Assembly: GCA_030549495.1 (NCBI GenBank) | Contig: JAUIRK010001047.1 | Location: 248,001 to 312,000, forward strand | From: Nectonema munidae | Taxonomy: Eukaryota; Nematomorpha; Nectonematoida; Nectonematidae | DNA: 64,000 nucleotides | Direction of reading: 5' to 3' | In this document: positions 32,550 through 44,239 of the stretch, piece after piece | Position numbering within the stretch: the first letter of the stretch is position 1 | Layout: every line of letters begins with the position of its first letter | Translations under genes and position numbers: made by a program | The notes under the pieces: model-generated | What the model saw: the letters and a program-made list of their open reading frames with translations, nothing else | Databases searched by the model: none | What the model was told of the DNA's origin: nothing

Positions 32550-32802
32550 GAGATTACCCCCCCCCCCCCCTATAAAAAATGGCTTCGAAAATTACCCTTA
32601 TATAAAATAAGATTTTGCAATTTATTCATGGCAAAATAATGTTAAAAATATGAAAACATAGGTAATTAGTGATTCTAAAAGAAACAATACAGCTGTCGTA
32701 TTCTCTGAAGACTTTTAGCAAAATTGCAAAAAAAATAAAAAGATTTCGCCCCCCCCCCCCCCCCCCCTATAAGGAATTTCTGGATCCGCACTGTCTAAGT
32801 CA
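32550..32802. mobile_element. Poly-C MITE, GGCGGATC(C/T)AGAA family
   Basis: Two runs of C (about 13 and 18 bases) face each other around an AT-rich centre. The right end, read inward, is CAGTGCGGATCCAGAAATTC, similar to the 3978 element. The left terminus is unclear, so the element may be truncated there. Confidence 0.45.
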
Positions 32803-33479
32803 AATATAGATTAGTTCAACTTACTATTTTAATTAATAAAATCTTAAGGACCGATGGAATTACTGACGAAATTATAAATTTATCTATTGTTTCCTTTCTA
32901 TAGGGAATTGTCTCCAGATTTAATGAGAAATTTTTTAAATCTTGTTAAGATATCATTTTTATAACATAAAATATTTTATTTGAAAGGCGTTTGGTATAAG
33001 AAATTTTTGCAAAAAATTTTGATTTAGTTATAAATATTATAAAAATTGAGACGTATGTTTGGAGAGCGGTTCCTTATTATGACATTTTTTAATAGGTGTA
33101 TTAATTCCTTGTGCTCTACCAAATATAATCTTAAAATGCCTATGCATGCTATGGTAGCTCGCATAGTTCACTCCATCGACATCATCACTCAAATCATTTT
33201 TCCAATTTCTTAAATACTTTGCAAATAGAACATTGGATAAAATGATGCTGATGTTTCATATGATAAAAATAATTTTTTTAATAGATCATTTTCTTCAAAC
33301 ATTGGCCTGTTGATGACCAGAGTGGTCGAAAAGTTTGCGTTCCATTTTTATGTTTTCTATGCTTGGTTGATTGGTTGGAGATATAAAAGCACTTTCAGCC
33401 GTAAGCTATATGGTTACATTATGCTTGAGATAGTTATCACTGTTTTTGTGATTTTTGTTTTTAAGAGTTGGAAGCCTTG

Positions 33480-33530
33480 AGGATCGAACCCCTGACCTTC
33501 AACTGTTAAGCTGAGAGGTACACCCTAAAA
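33480..33530 (-). repeat. tRNA-like SINE head fragment
   Basis: On the minus strand, GTGTACCTCTCAGCTTAACA leads to GGTCAGGGGTTCGATCC, a good B-box. No body sequence could be matched. Confidence 0.4.
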
Positions 33531-34284
33531 ACCATTGACGCTCTATGTTTTGAATGAAAGAAATTCTACTCTTCTTTTATCAATTATGTATTTTTTCTTA
33601 TTCTTCAAGGAAGAAAGATTTCTAAAACTTCAATGATGTTTTTGTCATAGCAACGCTAGCGTATCTAAAGGAATTAGTGTGTGTCTACCCAGTAATGATC
33701 AGAATAGTACGATGAATAGATGGATGTCTGAATCTATGAATGATGATCTCTTAACTCATTCATTGTTTTCGCATTTTTGAGAGAAAATACGTATAGCAAA
33801 ATCGTTTGCATTCTTAAAGCGACTAATTATTATATCTAAGGCGTTATTGAATGCTGCACAAAGAATCCATTTAAAACACTAACTAAAAACAGATGTCTCT
33901 CATTTTTTTTGATATTTTTTTAATTAAAAAGTCAAATTTAGTTTTTCAAAAACATTGTGTATACAATTTTAACTATTTAGATAGATGGCTAATTGATTAG
34001 TTCTCGTAGTCCTCATTACAACGACGCCCGACCACTTGGAACTCCTTACATATATATTAATGTGTGCACTTTCTTATTGCCCCCCCCCCATCACCTCCAA
34101 TTAGAATCAGCATATACTTAGAGTCCGGCCATGGGGCTGTTTCAGTAATAAAAAAAGCAAAGAAAAAATTTTTTTTATATAAAACCAAATTACTATTTTG
34201 TGACTGTTCATTTTCGTTTTCATGTAAGGATAAATTTTGATGTTGCGGAATTTTTATTATGGCGAATTTTTTTTTAGTCATTGA

Positions 34285-34335
34285 TATTTGATAGCTCATC
34301 CAAGCAAAGAATATTCTTCCATGGAGAAAACTTTA
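34285..34335 (-). repeat. Body fragment of the GGAAGAATATTC SINE family
   Basis: TCATCCAAGCAAAGAATATT, then CTTCCATGG, matches the bodies of the SINE copies at 43563-43692 and 44105-44237 (GCATCCAAGCGAAGAATAAT, then CTCCCAT). The tRNA head is absent here. Confidence 0.5.
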
Positions 34336-35099
34336 AAGGCTATAATCCTGCTGGGAGCCCGAATACTTGCCGAATTATTTTGTAATTAAAAAAATTGAGG
34401 TTTCACTCAACAAACACAAGTTTACTCATCACATAAATCATTTTGCTAAAACATATACATACACCCATAATGAAGTAATGTAGCTATAAAATACGCTTTA
34501 CGCATATTTACATATACCAATTTAAAATTCCATTGTAAATATGTCCGCTATGCAAAAAAAATATACGGCAAATGCATCATACCCGAAAATCGGCACCACC
34601 AATTCAAATTAAAATACATCTCACTGCCTCAACCAATACTTGAGCGCCTTGAAGCCAAACTAGTTTTATCATTGGACTTATTTCGATACATTGTTATACT
34701 GAACTAGATTTTAGTTTAAATCCGCCATTGAGATTCTACAAAATTTAAAACCGCGTCCTTTGAAGGAAAAAAATGTCTAAAATCCATCGCCTTTTTTCAA
34801 ACATAAATTTGAATTCTTCTTTCTCTTTCATTAAAGTATTCTTAAAAAGTTTGTTCTAAAGGTTCCATTTTACAAGAAAAAGGAATTATCGCACATTCTC
34901 CTATTTTGAGTTCAAAGCGATCCTTAGTACTGAACAATAAGGTATTTTTCATTTGAGATTTTTGGATAAAAAATTTTAACTGTGATTGAAATTCTGACAA
35001 TATTAAAAGATTTATGAGAAAGAAAGTTCTTGAAAAAATTTCAATAATAAAAAAAAATAAAAAAAAATATAATTTTTTTTATTGCTAAAAAATTGTCGA

Positions 35100-35160
35100 C
35101 CTAAAGTTTATTTTGGGCCAGAAGTGAGCGATACCTATGGCTGAGAAACCCTGAACTAGA
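35100..35160. repeat. Possible solo hAT terminus
   Basis: Read on the minus strand, CAGGGTTTCTCAGCCATAGG followed by CGCTCACTTCTGG resembles hAT/Charlie ends. No partner was identified. Confidence 0.3.
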
Positions 35161-35347
35161 GGAAAGCAATTTAGTGCACACCTATTCAAACAGAACAGAA
35201 ACTTAAACTTGTCTGACTACTGAACTTCTCGAATCGTAAAAAGCCAGTGTCAAACTTCCTTGTGTGTTATTGGAGCACCCATTCTCCGAGTGTGGCCGAA
35301 TGAAAGACCGTACGCTTCAACCACTATGCCTTTTAAGATAAAATAAT

Positions 35348-36088
35348 TTTTTATTTTATTTATTTATTTATTTATTTATTTACAAATGAAAGTTTACGCA
35401 TGAGAAAAGTATGACAAAACAACTGAACCAAATTATCGAAACAGTATGAAAATAATGTAGGTAATTTTGTGAAGATCCAAAAGCCAGGAGGCGGCAGTTA
35501 GGATTCAACACAGACTTTCAAGGATAGGGTAGAAAAATGAAGCATTGAGGACACGAGTTCAAAGCATTGCTCAAGGAAACAAAGTGGAATATTGTTGTAG
35601 AGTCAAATAATAAAATTAGGAAGTAGAGCAGACATAGCAGTTTCTGTCACAATAGGTATAATGGCTATAGGAAGAAATAAAAAAAATTTTCCAAATTTTT
35701 TTGAAGGTTTTCACAGATAAATTGGGGTCTTGAAAGAGAAAAGGAAATTGTTTGTGAAGTAAATTTGTTTTGTATCTGACTGACACAGTAGAAGTTGAGA
35801 GTCGGAAAAACACAGGCAAAGGATCGTGTGCTTTTCGGGTTTCGTGCTTTATATTATCATTATATTGTAGAAATTTGCTGAAGAGTCCATGTGGTCTGTT
35901 ATTGATGTTTTTATGCAAAAAGCAAGCAACTTTAAGATTGAAGAGATCATTCAGTTTGAGTAGATAGTGAATTTTGAAGACAGGTTCTGTGTGTGAGTTG
36001 TATTTGAGATTGAAAACATTTCTGAGAGCACGCTTTTGTAAAATCTCAATACGATTTTTACCGCTTGGGATAATAATAAGGACTTCAT
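35348..36088 (-). mobile_element. LINE 3' end (Jockey/CR1-type) with AAAT tail
   Basis: A minus-strand frame runs from 36088 to a stop near 35616 and is followed by a 3' UTR and an (AAAT)n tail at 35391-35348. The protein has NRIEILQKRALRNVFN, YNSHTEPVFKIHYLLKLNDL and LHKNINNRPHGLF, the C-terminal region after the reverse-transcriptase thumb seen in many arthropod non-LTR elements. The element is 5'-truncated at about 36088, as is usual for LINEs; this portion has no internal stop, so it may be young. Confidence 0.8.
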
Positions 36089-36097
36089 CCTAGTGAA

Positions 36098-36435
36098 GTG
36101 GCGGATTCGGAGCGAAAATATCCAGCTCCAACTCTTACTACGATTCCTACCCCTAGTACTTATAAAAATTTGACAGCGACTTCCTACTTCGCCTCCAAAT
36201 TCTTAAAAACTTGATGAATTTAAAGGCAAACATTCACTTATGACTTTGACTAAATTAGGATCGCTCCACATGTTTACAAAAATTAAAAAAATTTAATTAA
36301 TTAAAATACTAAAAAAAGCAGATTTCGATGTATAGAATATAAAAAAAATTTTGGATACCAACTCGAACTTCGATTCCTGTCGCTTTAAAATCTTCGACAC
36401 CACCAACTCACGACTGCGATTTCGCATCCCTGCTC
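36098..36435. mobile_element. Probable hAT-like MITE abutting the LINE
   Basis: The left end GTGGCGGATTCGGAGC is followed by CTCCAACTC and CGATTCCTACCCC. The right end, inverted, is CAGGGATGCGAAATCGCAGT followed by TCGAAGTTCGAG words. Such TCGGAGT/TCGAAGT runs are typical subterminal repeats of hAT elements. Target duplication is not seen, so the borders are approximate. Confidence 0.4.
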
Positions 36436-38709
36436 ATTTGTTTCAATATCCTTTATATACTTCTGCATTTTCTCAAAAATGATATTATATCACAATTTGT
36501 AATACTAATTTCCTTCTCATTCAATTATTATTTTCTTCAAATTAATTATCGATTTAAATTGGAAAATCTAAGTTCAATTTTTAAATATCACAATATGTGT
36601 GCGTCAAATGAAAAGATTCTTGTGATGCCAAATGTAAACCAGCGTTTTTCATCCTTTTCAGAATGACCCACTTTTGGGTGAAAATGGAATTCAGGGGGGC
36701 AATTTTTTAGAAAATATTTCACCATTGTATATAAATAAACAAATAAAAAATTAAAAAATTTTTTATATAAGAATTTGATAAAGTTAGAATTTCAATCAAA
36801 ATAAAAAATTTTCTAATCGCAAATCTAAGCTGGAAGATCAATTGAGGATTTGTTTAAGCTCTAAGTATAGAATAATTGGCGATAAATCCTATCTCTTGTA
36901 ATAAGGAATTTGTAAAAGAACATTTTTAAGAAGAATTTATTGAATATATAAATGTAATAATTAAAATTTTTAATTGAAGTTTAAAAAAATGTGTACGTTT
37001 TTCTGCATATTTTACCTCAAAATAAACTAATTTTGAATTTTTGAATATTTAAGATACTCAGTGGGTGATTTGGGCAAAAATTGGAAAATCTAATCACTAC
37101 AAATAATAATAGTAAAGCTCATAGCTAATTTAGTTCAAATATAAATACACGACTTTAGCAAAAATAAATAAGGTTACACAAAAACTCGAGTTGCGTATAT
37201 AATTTACTTTCTATGAAAAATGAACTCCATTTCATACAAGCATTTATGATGTTTGATTGGATCAATTTGCAAAGAAGAACTTTAATTAATGAACTTCTAT
37301 TTAATGACACTTTCAACGAATCCTTAGGCTCTTAAATTGCATTCACTTTAAAAAGGTTCATATCAGGAAATTTTGATGTATTGATTTATTACCTTCCTAA
37401 TTTTCATTATTTGATTTCACTATTTTAAAGTTCAAATAATACTAAAGTTATTAGTTTTTTTTTTATCATTTTTCTTGTTTCATATATTTGCATTTGATAA
37501 ATTTTTATGAATATTAATTTCAACTAGTTAGTTTAAAATTTGTACAATTTACACCAATCATAGCGTAATATTTCATGAGATTGACAGATTACAAATTCTC
37601 ACTAGTAAGGACGCAATGAGGAATTGTGCAAATAGGTCATTTGACGTCCTCCCCAATCCTTTGCATATTTAAATGATGTTTGTTTTTTTTTCTGGAAACC
37701 ATTGTAATTATTTTTCTGCATAATTATGAATGTAAAAAAAATTACTTGATAATTGTACATTTGGTATTCCTGTTTAGGGTTTGGGAGAGGAAAAATGAAT
37801 AGAAAAAAGAAAGTCCTCTTACTTGAGAGTTTTCTGCAAGAAGAAATATTTGGAAGGGAATCTTCTTTCTCCATGTTCTCGAAAGAGGACAGGCGTGCTC
37901 ACACAAGCACACACACACACTCACACACACGCACACAATTGAACACGATTAACTGACTCTCTTCCTAAAATTCGCAATTAATCTAAAATGAATTACAAGT
38001 CAAAATGAATTAACATAGCTATGAGAGTGTAGCTAATGCACGAAATACATCCTGCATGTAATAGCTTTCTGCAACGCCTACTATTTATTTTTATTATGAT
38101 AGAAGATCGTCTTATTTAATATTATGCATATATTGATCTTCTCTATAAATATATCAATACTGGAGTTTTATCATTTATTCACATATACATTTTATATTTT
38201 ATATATATACACACACACACACATATATACTATATATACTATACACATTCTTCTATAATGTCTCAAGTGGAGAAATTTTTAAGAAGAAATAATTCAAAGT
38301 AAAACGTAATAATGATAAATATATAATATAATATAATATACATATATATGCGTGTAATTGTCATGAAATCACAATGGAAATGCCGAGTGTTATTGTTTAT
38401 ATATATTCTTACATTTCATTGTATTTTATAAGCGCTAACTCTACATAGAAAATGTTAAAGTTAAGTTTGTGGCCCTGGTTGATTTAAATGAGTTGTTGGC
38501 TTTATCAAAATCCGGTCCACGCTAGATAACAACGTCGTGTCACGTGATGAGCATGCTGCTTTTCGTACTTCATCCAACCAACTCTTCAATTTAAGTCACA
38601 TCCATCATGAACGCGTCTTCATCAATATTTGATTTTATTGATCTCATATATTATCTCTAGGCGAGGCTAGACCAAACTAGCACGCAAAGATTATATCATT
38701 ATCACATTA
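36436..38709. other. AT-rich stretch with microsatellites
   Basis: No gene was found. A hAT-like terminus (CAGCGTTTTTCATCC, then TGACCCACTTTTGGG) begins near 36645 without a visible partner. AC repeats occur at 37905-37936 and 38208-38224, and AT-rich palindromic stretches at 38190-38350. Confidence 0.45.
38606..38700. repeat. Dispersed repeat fragment, copy 1
   Basis: CATCATGAACGCGTCTTC, then ATTTGATTTTATTGAT and GGCGAGGCTAGACC, recurs in the same order at 45745-45815 (CGTCATGAACTC, TTGATTTTATTGAT, GGCGTGGCTAGAC). Nature of the parent element unknown. Confidence 0.5.
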
Positions 38710-38964
38710 TTAACCCTTTCAGGCACAGAAAAAGTTACGCAGTGAAAATGATGTGAAACCTTTTTAAAAAATGTTCCTATAATATAACTAAGACAAAACT
38801 GAAGCATTTTTGAAATTAAATGTCATTGACCCAGGAAATTGATATGGGACACCAGTGTCCCACTGTGCATATAAGGAAAAAAATTTTAAATTTTCAAAAA
38901 AAATTTAATTTATTAGAAAATGGATTAAAAGTTTTAATGGTTGATACTTTTAAACTTTTTTTGG

Positions 38965-39087
38965 TAATGTTGCACTATGCGTGCATCGATAAACGTCTTT
39001 CCTATGCAATTGGCTTTTTATCGATGCACGGTACTATCTTCATTTCATAGGAAAGACGTTTATCGATGCACGGATAGTGCAACATTA
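38965..39087. mobile_element. 123-bp near-perfect hairpin MITE inserted in piggyBac 1
   Basis: Two 42-bp arms (38965-39006 and 39046-39087) are inverted repeats with one mismatch, beginning TAATGTTGCACTAT. The 39-bp loop contains a further partial arm copy (TTTATCGATGCACGG). If TA is the target duplication the outer ends would be ATGTTGCAC, Tc1/mariner-like. It interrupts the left non-coding part of the piggyBac element. Confidence 0.8.
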
Positions 39088-39548
39088 CGCTTTTTTTATC
39101 TAGGAGATATTTTTTACCAAGTTATCTTGTTAAATAGCCCTACAAATTTTTTAGTCTTAGTATCAAATGAAATTTGGCAAATGTGTTTTACTTTTCATCT
39201 AATAAAAAACTTGATAAGGAAAAAATAAAAAATACTTTATTGAAAAAACTTGCTTTTAGTTTATAAAATCATAATTCTAAATGAAAGTTCAAAAAACAGA
39301 TTCTATCTTTTTGTACACAGAGAAACTTTTCACAGGCTCCACAACAAAATGAATGTTCTGCTTTCTCTTTTATTTTTACAACAAAATTAACACCTTTGTC
39401 TTCTCTCACTCAAATTAGGAAGATGAAGGAAATCTTTTTCTTTTGAGGTGGAAGAAGAAGGGTACTTTCTGGATGTAAAGTTGTTTATCAATCGCGTAGC
39501 AATAACCTGCTTAAATTCTATAAACGATTGACTATATTCACTATTTAA

Positions 39549-40939
39549 CTATTTGAAAACCAAATAAGAATTTATGAGAGATGTTTCAAACAAATCAAAA
39601 AAAATTCTTAGGTAATACTTATGTGTTGATCTATGATCATAATTGTAATAGCTTTTGTATTGATTGGACAGGTCTACTCCCATATAAATATTGTAATTTG
39701 AGATCATAGTAGGTATTGTTTGAATAAAGCCATCTCCTTCTCCACGCTTTCTTTTTTTCTGAGCTTCATACCTGTTGGCTTCATAAAGTTTGATAGCACT
39801 GTGATTCCACGAGTGTCGAACCATTTACAAACATTGATTTTACGATCAGCTGTTTGATGACAGTCAGCTTCACCTTTTTTCAAATCTTTATCATTTTTCA
39901 AATCGCTTGGGAGTTTTCTATTTTCACGTATAATGCCAGTCTCCATAATACCTTTATAATGCAACATTTTCATAAGATTGACAGTAGTAAAAAAACTGTT
40001 GAAATACAGATGACAACGCGTTTGGAAAACTTTCTGTGATAACCGCATTACATTTTCGCCTAAAGAATACTCGATGTCTTTTTCTCTACCAACGTAGGGT
40101 TCTATTTGATAAACGAAACCTGTAATACCAGCTCTGACCCAACATTTGAAACCCCACTTAATAGGTTTTGCTTTATCATACTGTTTCATACTACACTTGC
40201 CTTTAAATTTTATCATTCTTTCAATTGACTGATTTTTTTCTGGATAAAATATCTTTCCAAAAGCAGCATTATAATGTTTGAAAATCGGCCTCACTTCATA
40301 AGCCCTATCACCATCCATTTTATCATTGTTTATTGAAATGAAAATAACGTTTGATTTCAGTAAATTTACTATGTCATGATATTTGAAATATAACTTACAT
40401 TTAAACTTTTGTTCTTAGACTAATAGTTTCTTATGGTCGGAAGCCTATGAAAACCAAACACAAGATGCATCCCAATAAAAGCAGAACTTTCATTCAAATT
40501 GGTTGAAAAAACATGACCTTTCTGTTCAGCATATCTTTGAATTTCTACTAAAATTATATCTTTTAATAATATATCAAAATTTGTTACTTTTTTGAACACA
40601 AAAAATTCGTCATGAGAAGAATCTAACAGTTGTGAAAATGAATCCAAAAATTTATTCAATAGGATTTTCTACAGATGGAGCACACGCATTTCGAATTATT
40701 GCATTTCATTCAATTTCAGGATTTTTCTCATCTTCTTCATCTTGGAGAAACGCTTCATTATTTGAAAATCTTACTGAGCTACATCCTGCTTCATCACCAG
40801 ATATCAGAGCTTGAATATCGTCATTGTCCAACTTTAAAAATTCATCTTCTGAGTTTTCAGCGTAGATAATTTCAGTTATATCTTTTTTACTTATTGTCAA
40901 TTCTCTTCCATTATGGTATATTTTACTTTTCAGAGACAT
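39549..40939 (-). pseudogene. piggyBac transposase pseudogene 1
   Basis: Four frame segments in order cover most of the family: an acidic N terminus from 40939 (SLKSKIYHNGREL, EDEFLKLDNDDIQALI), FIGMHLVFGFHRLP (family: G-I-x-I-x-M-G), VRPIFKHYNAAFG with ERMIKFKGKCSMKQY, KPIKWGFKCWVRAG, then NYNIYMGVDLSNQYKSYY. Two of the three catalytic Asp positions are lost: IERM where D-E-x-M is expected, and YFNSFFTT where F-D-N-F-Y-T is expected. The third (MGVDLSNQ) remains. At least three frame breaks interrupt the gene. The C-terminal cysteine-rich domain was not seen clearly. Confidence 0.88.
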
Positions 40940-42500
40940 AAGAAGGATAAAAAGTAAAACTTGGTGATGAAGTTAAAAAATATGAACACTTCAGTTTTAT
41001 CTACTCCCTTTTTTAGAGTTGCGAAAATTAGTCTACTATAAATGATAGAGACACAAAATATAGAAAACACATATATCAGCACATTTGACAGCTAAAATTT
41101 TTTAAACTGCTGATATCTACTCTCACACAGGCAAGAGAAAAAAAGATTAGGATAGCTGTCAAATTTTGAAATATGTATCTATTATTTTTTGTGTCTTTGG
41201 ATGTAATCTCTATTCACATCTTATAAAAATTTGTATTTATGTATCTTATTATATAGACATTTATAATTGTTCCACAAAGGCATAATGGGACACTGAAGTC
41301 CCAAACAAAAAAGTAAAAAAAATAGCTAATTAAAAAAGAATTTTCAGGTAAAATTGATGATTATATAAAGAATACATTTGAAAAAACTTGTTTTAAAAAA
41401 TTTTCATCAAAATACCGAATACTTAGCGTGTTGTATAAATTTAATGGTATCACTTAATAGTTCATATTTTTTTCCACTTTATAAACAATTTTGAGAGAAA
41501 AATTTGAAAAAAAATTCAAAATTTTGATATAATTAAATTGAAATAAAGGTTATATTACTAAAAAGTTGAGTTAACGTGCAAGTAATTTGCTCATTTTTTT
41601 TCATTTTAATTTTTTTGTTTGGGACACCAGTGTCCCATTATGCCTGAAAGGGTTAAACTGAATGCTCATCTACATAATTAGCGAAGAATTTTTCATACAT
41701 TTATGTTTTTTTAAGAAGAAGCTTTACTCTTTCCAAAGCTGAAATCTAAGACAAATTGATATTTTCGATTTAATTTCACATTGGCTGCACCATAAAACAA
41801 TGATGTCTCGTAATGAGAACTTAGGCGTTGAAAGGCAGAACTTGGTGCATCTAAATGAGAAAAATAAAAAGAGAGGAAGAAAATTTATTCAAATAAAAAG
41901 TGAAAAGTATTTCGTAATATTAATATGGAGGCTTAAGATATCCTAATAGTTTAAAGTAGGATTAAATACACCAACATAAATTCATTATTAGCAGTCGTTG
42001 CAGATTGGAGACGCGTTATACTCAGAGAGAGGGGGTTTATTTTTCAAAATATTTCTCTATTAGTTACTTTTTTCAAAGTTTTTAGTATAACTTTTAAAAT
42101 TATTTATCTTTCAAATTTTTCTGAAATTCATTTTAGAAATTAAAAATACATTTGGTGCGGCGCCATTATTAAAATCACATAATTATAGCATTGCCACTTT
42201 TTTTTGTAATACATGGGGAAAATTTGAGGCGTGAAAATTTTCTACATCAAATCATTTTCAATTTCGCCTTTCAAAAAACTTCCACATGGGTACTTGAATG
42301 CCTTTGTGAAGTATAGTTTTAAAAAGGTTGAAATTTTTTTCATTTATAATGAATGTTTCATTTATTCCTCATTTTACTTGCATTCAATTCATTTCAGCTA
42401 AATCTTGTAAATGATAAAGATCTGCCATGCAAGTCGTCACTTCTGACATTTTGGAAGTGCTTAATTCAGATGTCAGTTTTCACGACACTTCAAGTGCCCA

Positions 42501-42852
42501 CACTGAAAACAAAAATAGCGTACACTAACTTCTTTAAATGATTACTGTAACAATGCATAATTAAAATATCATTGCATCAGTAAATTCACTTTCAACGAGG
42601 TAAAACATCTAACTGAAAAATCATCTCAAGCGAAAGATATTAAGTACCATAGAAATCAGACGATATCTAAAAAACGCAGACGATTTATATTCAAATTCAT
42701 TGAAAAAAGCGGACGAAGATGAAATTACTTATGTTCCCAAATGGGAGCATTGGGACTTAATGGGTTAAAAGTAAAATTCCTATAAATATGGTAAACTTGA
42801 TTTTACCACTTTTTGCTGACTTCTATGAGATCACTACTTTTTATTTCCAGTG
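42501..42852. mobile_element. CACTGAAAA MITE interrupted by a piggyBac-type MITE
   Basis: The outer element matches 19071-19351 over both halves: CACTGAAAACAAAAATAGCG, the TTCTTTAAATGATTACTG stretch, then after the insertion TTTACCACTTTTTGCTGAC and a CAGTG right end. The inserted 42640-42764 segment is the inverted counterpart of the MITE at 12513-12642 (GTACCATAGAAATCAGACGA ... GACTTAATGGGTTAA). The inner copy has lost about 8 bp of one end. Confidence 0.85.
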
Positions 42853-43562
42853 AGTTTTTATTTTTATTGATATATGTTTTTCTTGTTGTCCTTAGAATCG
42901 GAATATGTTAGGACGATTAGCATAAATTTATAATCTTCTCAAGGGTATAGATGGGACATAGAAATTTGGAAACCAATGATGCAAGCAGTTATTTCAACAC
43001 GACTTGAAAAATAAATTAATTTCGGCCTTAAATAAAATTTAATATCCGTAAGTGAATGATATGAAATTGAAATATTTTCAGTTACATCGTCAGCAAACCG
43101 ATAAGCTTACGTTTATTTTATATACTATATTTTTACTTTGAGTTGCTTATAATTTCTTGCTTTTCCAATCTAAGTTCGTCTTTTTCCTATTTAAATTTCT
43201 TCTTTTCAAAATTAGGTTACTTCTTTTTAAACTTTGTATATAATGTTAATAAAAATTATAAGCAATAAAGGCCCTAAAATAGAAGCGTGTGTAAGCCATA
43301 TGGGCATTTTATTAAGATTAGTATCTATAGAAAATGGGATTCAATAAGACACATTGCTTTTTGTTGAGCGCTAAAAGAAAAGAGTTGGTTCAATAATATA
43401 TAATGATTATTTTTTGTCTTCAAAATTCCATTCATAATAACGAAGAACAATAAAGGACACCTTTTTGTCTCAAGATACTTATTGATTATATCGTTAACCT
43501 ATAGCAAATGAGAAGAGACTGTGTGAGGTGGCTTTTCTGAAAACTAAAAAGAATTTTTTCAC

Positions 43563-43692
43563 TTGACAGTATCGCATCCAAAGATGAAAATATTTCTTCC
43601 ATACATAGAGATAGGAACATCGAATTAGGGAATCGAACCCACTACAATCAGATAAAGATCCTTTGCTTCAACCAACAGTGCCATCTGGCGGC
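43563..43692 (-). repeat. tRNA-derived SINE copy with good A and B boxes
   Basis: On the minus strand, TGGCACTGTTGG (A-box-like) is followed by GGTTCGATTCC (perfect B box) about 40 bp later, and then a body with GGAAGAAATATTTTCATC and TGGATGCGATAC. It shares its body with the copies at 44105 and 34285. Confidence 0.7.
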
Positions 43693-44104
43693 AATGTCAA
43701 TTAAAATTGCTAAGATAAAACATTTTTGAAAAAATATAAATCTTGTTGATAATGATAAATAATTATTTAAATATTTCAAACAGAATATAGAATGTGGCAT
43801 GAATAGATTGCAATTGGGCCTGGCTATCCGAGTTTTAAACAATTGTCCAAGTATTTCGGAAACGCCATGTTTAGAAAATTTTTTAGTATGTTATTTATAA
43901 ATTATATTTGAAAAAATATTGAAGTCCATCTATGAAACAAAATATATAGGTATCAAAAAAGTTATCAATAAAAGATTTTTTATTGAAATTACACTTTTTT
44001 TCACTTAACCGTCCTAAAAAAAGAATATAGCTTTTAATACGAATGGAATTAATTGACGTTAACTAATTTTTTTTTACATATTATTTGGTATAATTTTTTT
44101 AGTT

Positions 44105-44237
44105 GTCCGTATTGCATCCAAGCGAAGAATAATCTCCCATAGCTGGACAAATGGTAAGAATGATCAGTAATCGAACACAGATCATCTGGATCAAGACCCA
44201 GAGTTCCCACCACTAGGCCATCTCCCGACCTATAAAA
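44105..44237 (-). repeat. tRNA-derived SINE copy, same family
   Basis: On the minus strand, GATGGCCTAGTGGTGGGA contains a perfect A box (TGGCCTAGTGG), followed by TGTTCGATTAC as a slightly decayed B box. The body TATGGGAGATTATTCTTCGC, then TTGGATGC, aligns with the 43563 and 34285 copies. Confidence 0.75.
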
Positions 44238-44239
44238 CT

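Larger units (their letters stand above)
29250..34050. other. Intergenic or distal intronic AT-rich DNA with trinucleotide repeats
   Basis: No exon or RNA gene was recognised. It contains imperfect ATC/ATT repeats (30170-30520; densest at 31136-31230), an AAC run at 29626-29643, and C-rich tracts at 32560 and 32749 belonging to a MITE with GGATCCAGAA-type ends (to about 32800). Confidence 0.5.
38714..41652 (-). mobile_element. piggyBac element 1, 2.94 kb, TTAA-flanked, with broken transposase
   Basis: TTAA at 38710-38713 and 41653-41656 flanks terminal inverted repeats CCCTTTCAGGCA. A 16-bp palindrome GGGACACCAGTGTCCC lies at 38846-38861 (132 bp from the left end) and 41621-41636 (16 bp from the right end), with a variant (GGGACACTGAAGTCCC) at 41287-41302. 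A hairpin MITE is inserted at 38965-39087. The transposase is on the minus strand (39549-40939) and is no longer functional. All canonical landmarks of an autonomous piggyBac are present. Confidence 0.95.

Noticed and set aside
35770-35967. Plus-strand frame opposite the LINE
   Set aside because: Shadow of the minus-strand LINE coding region.
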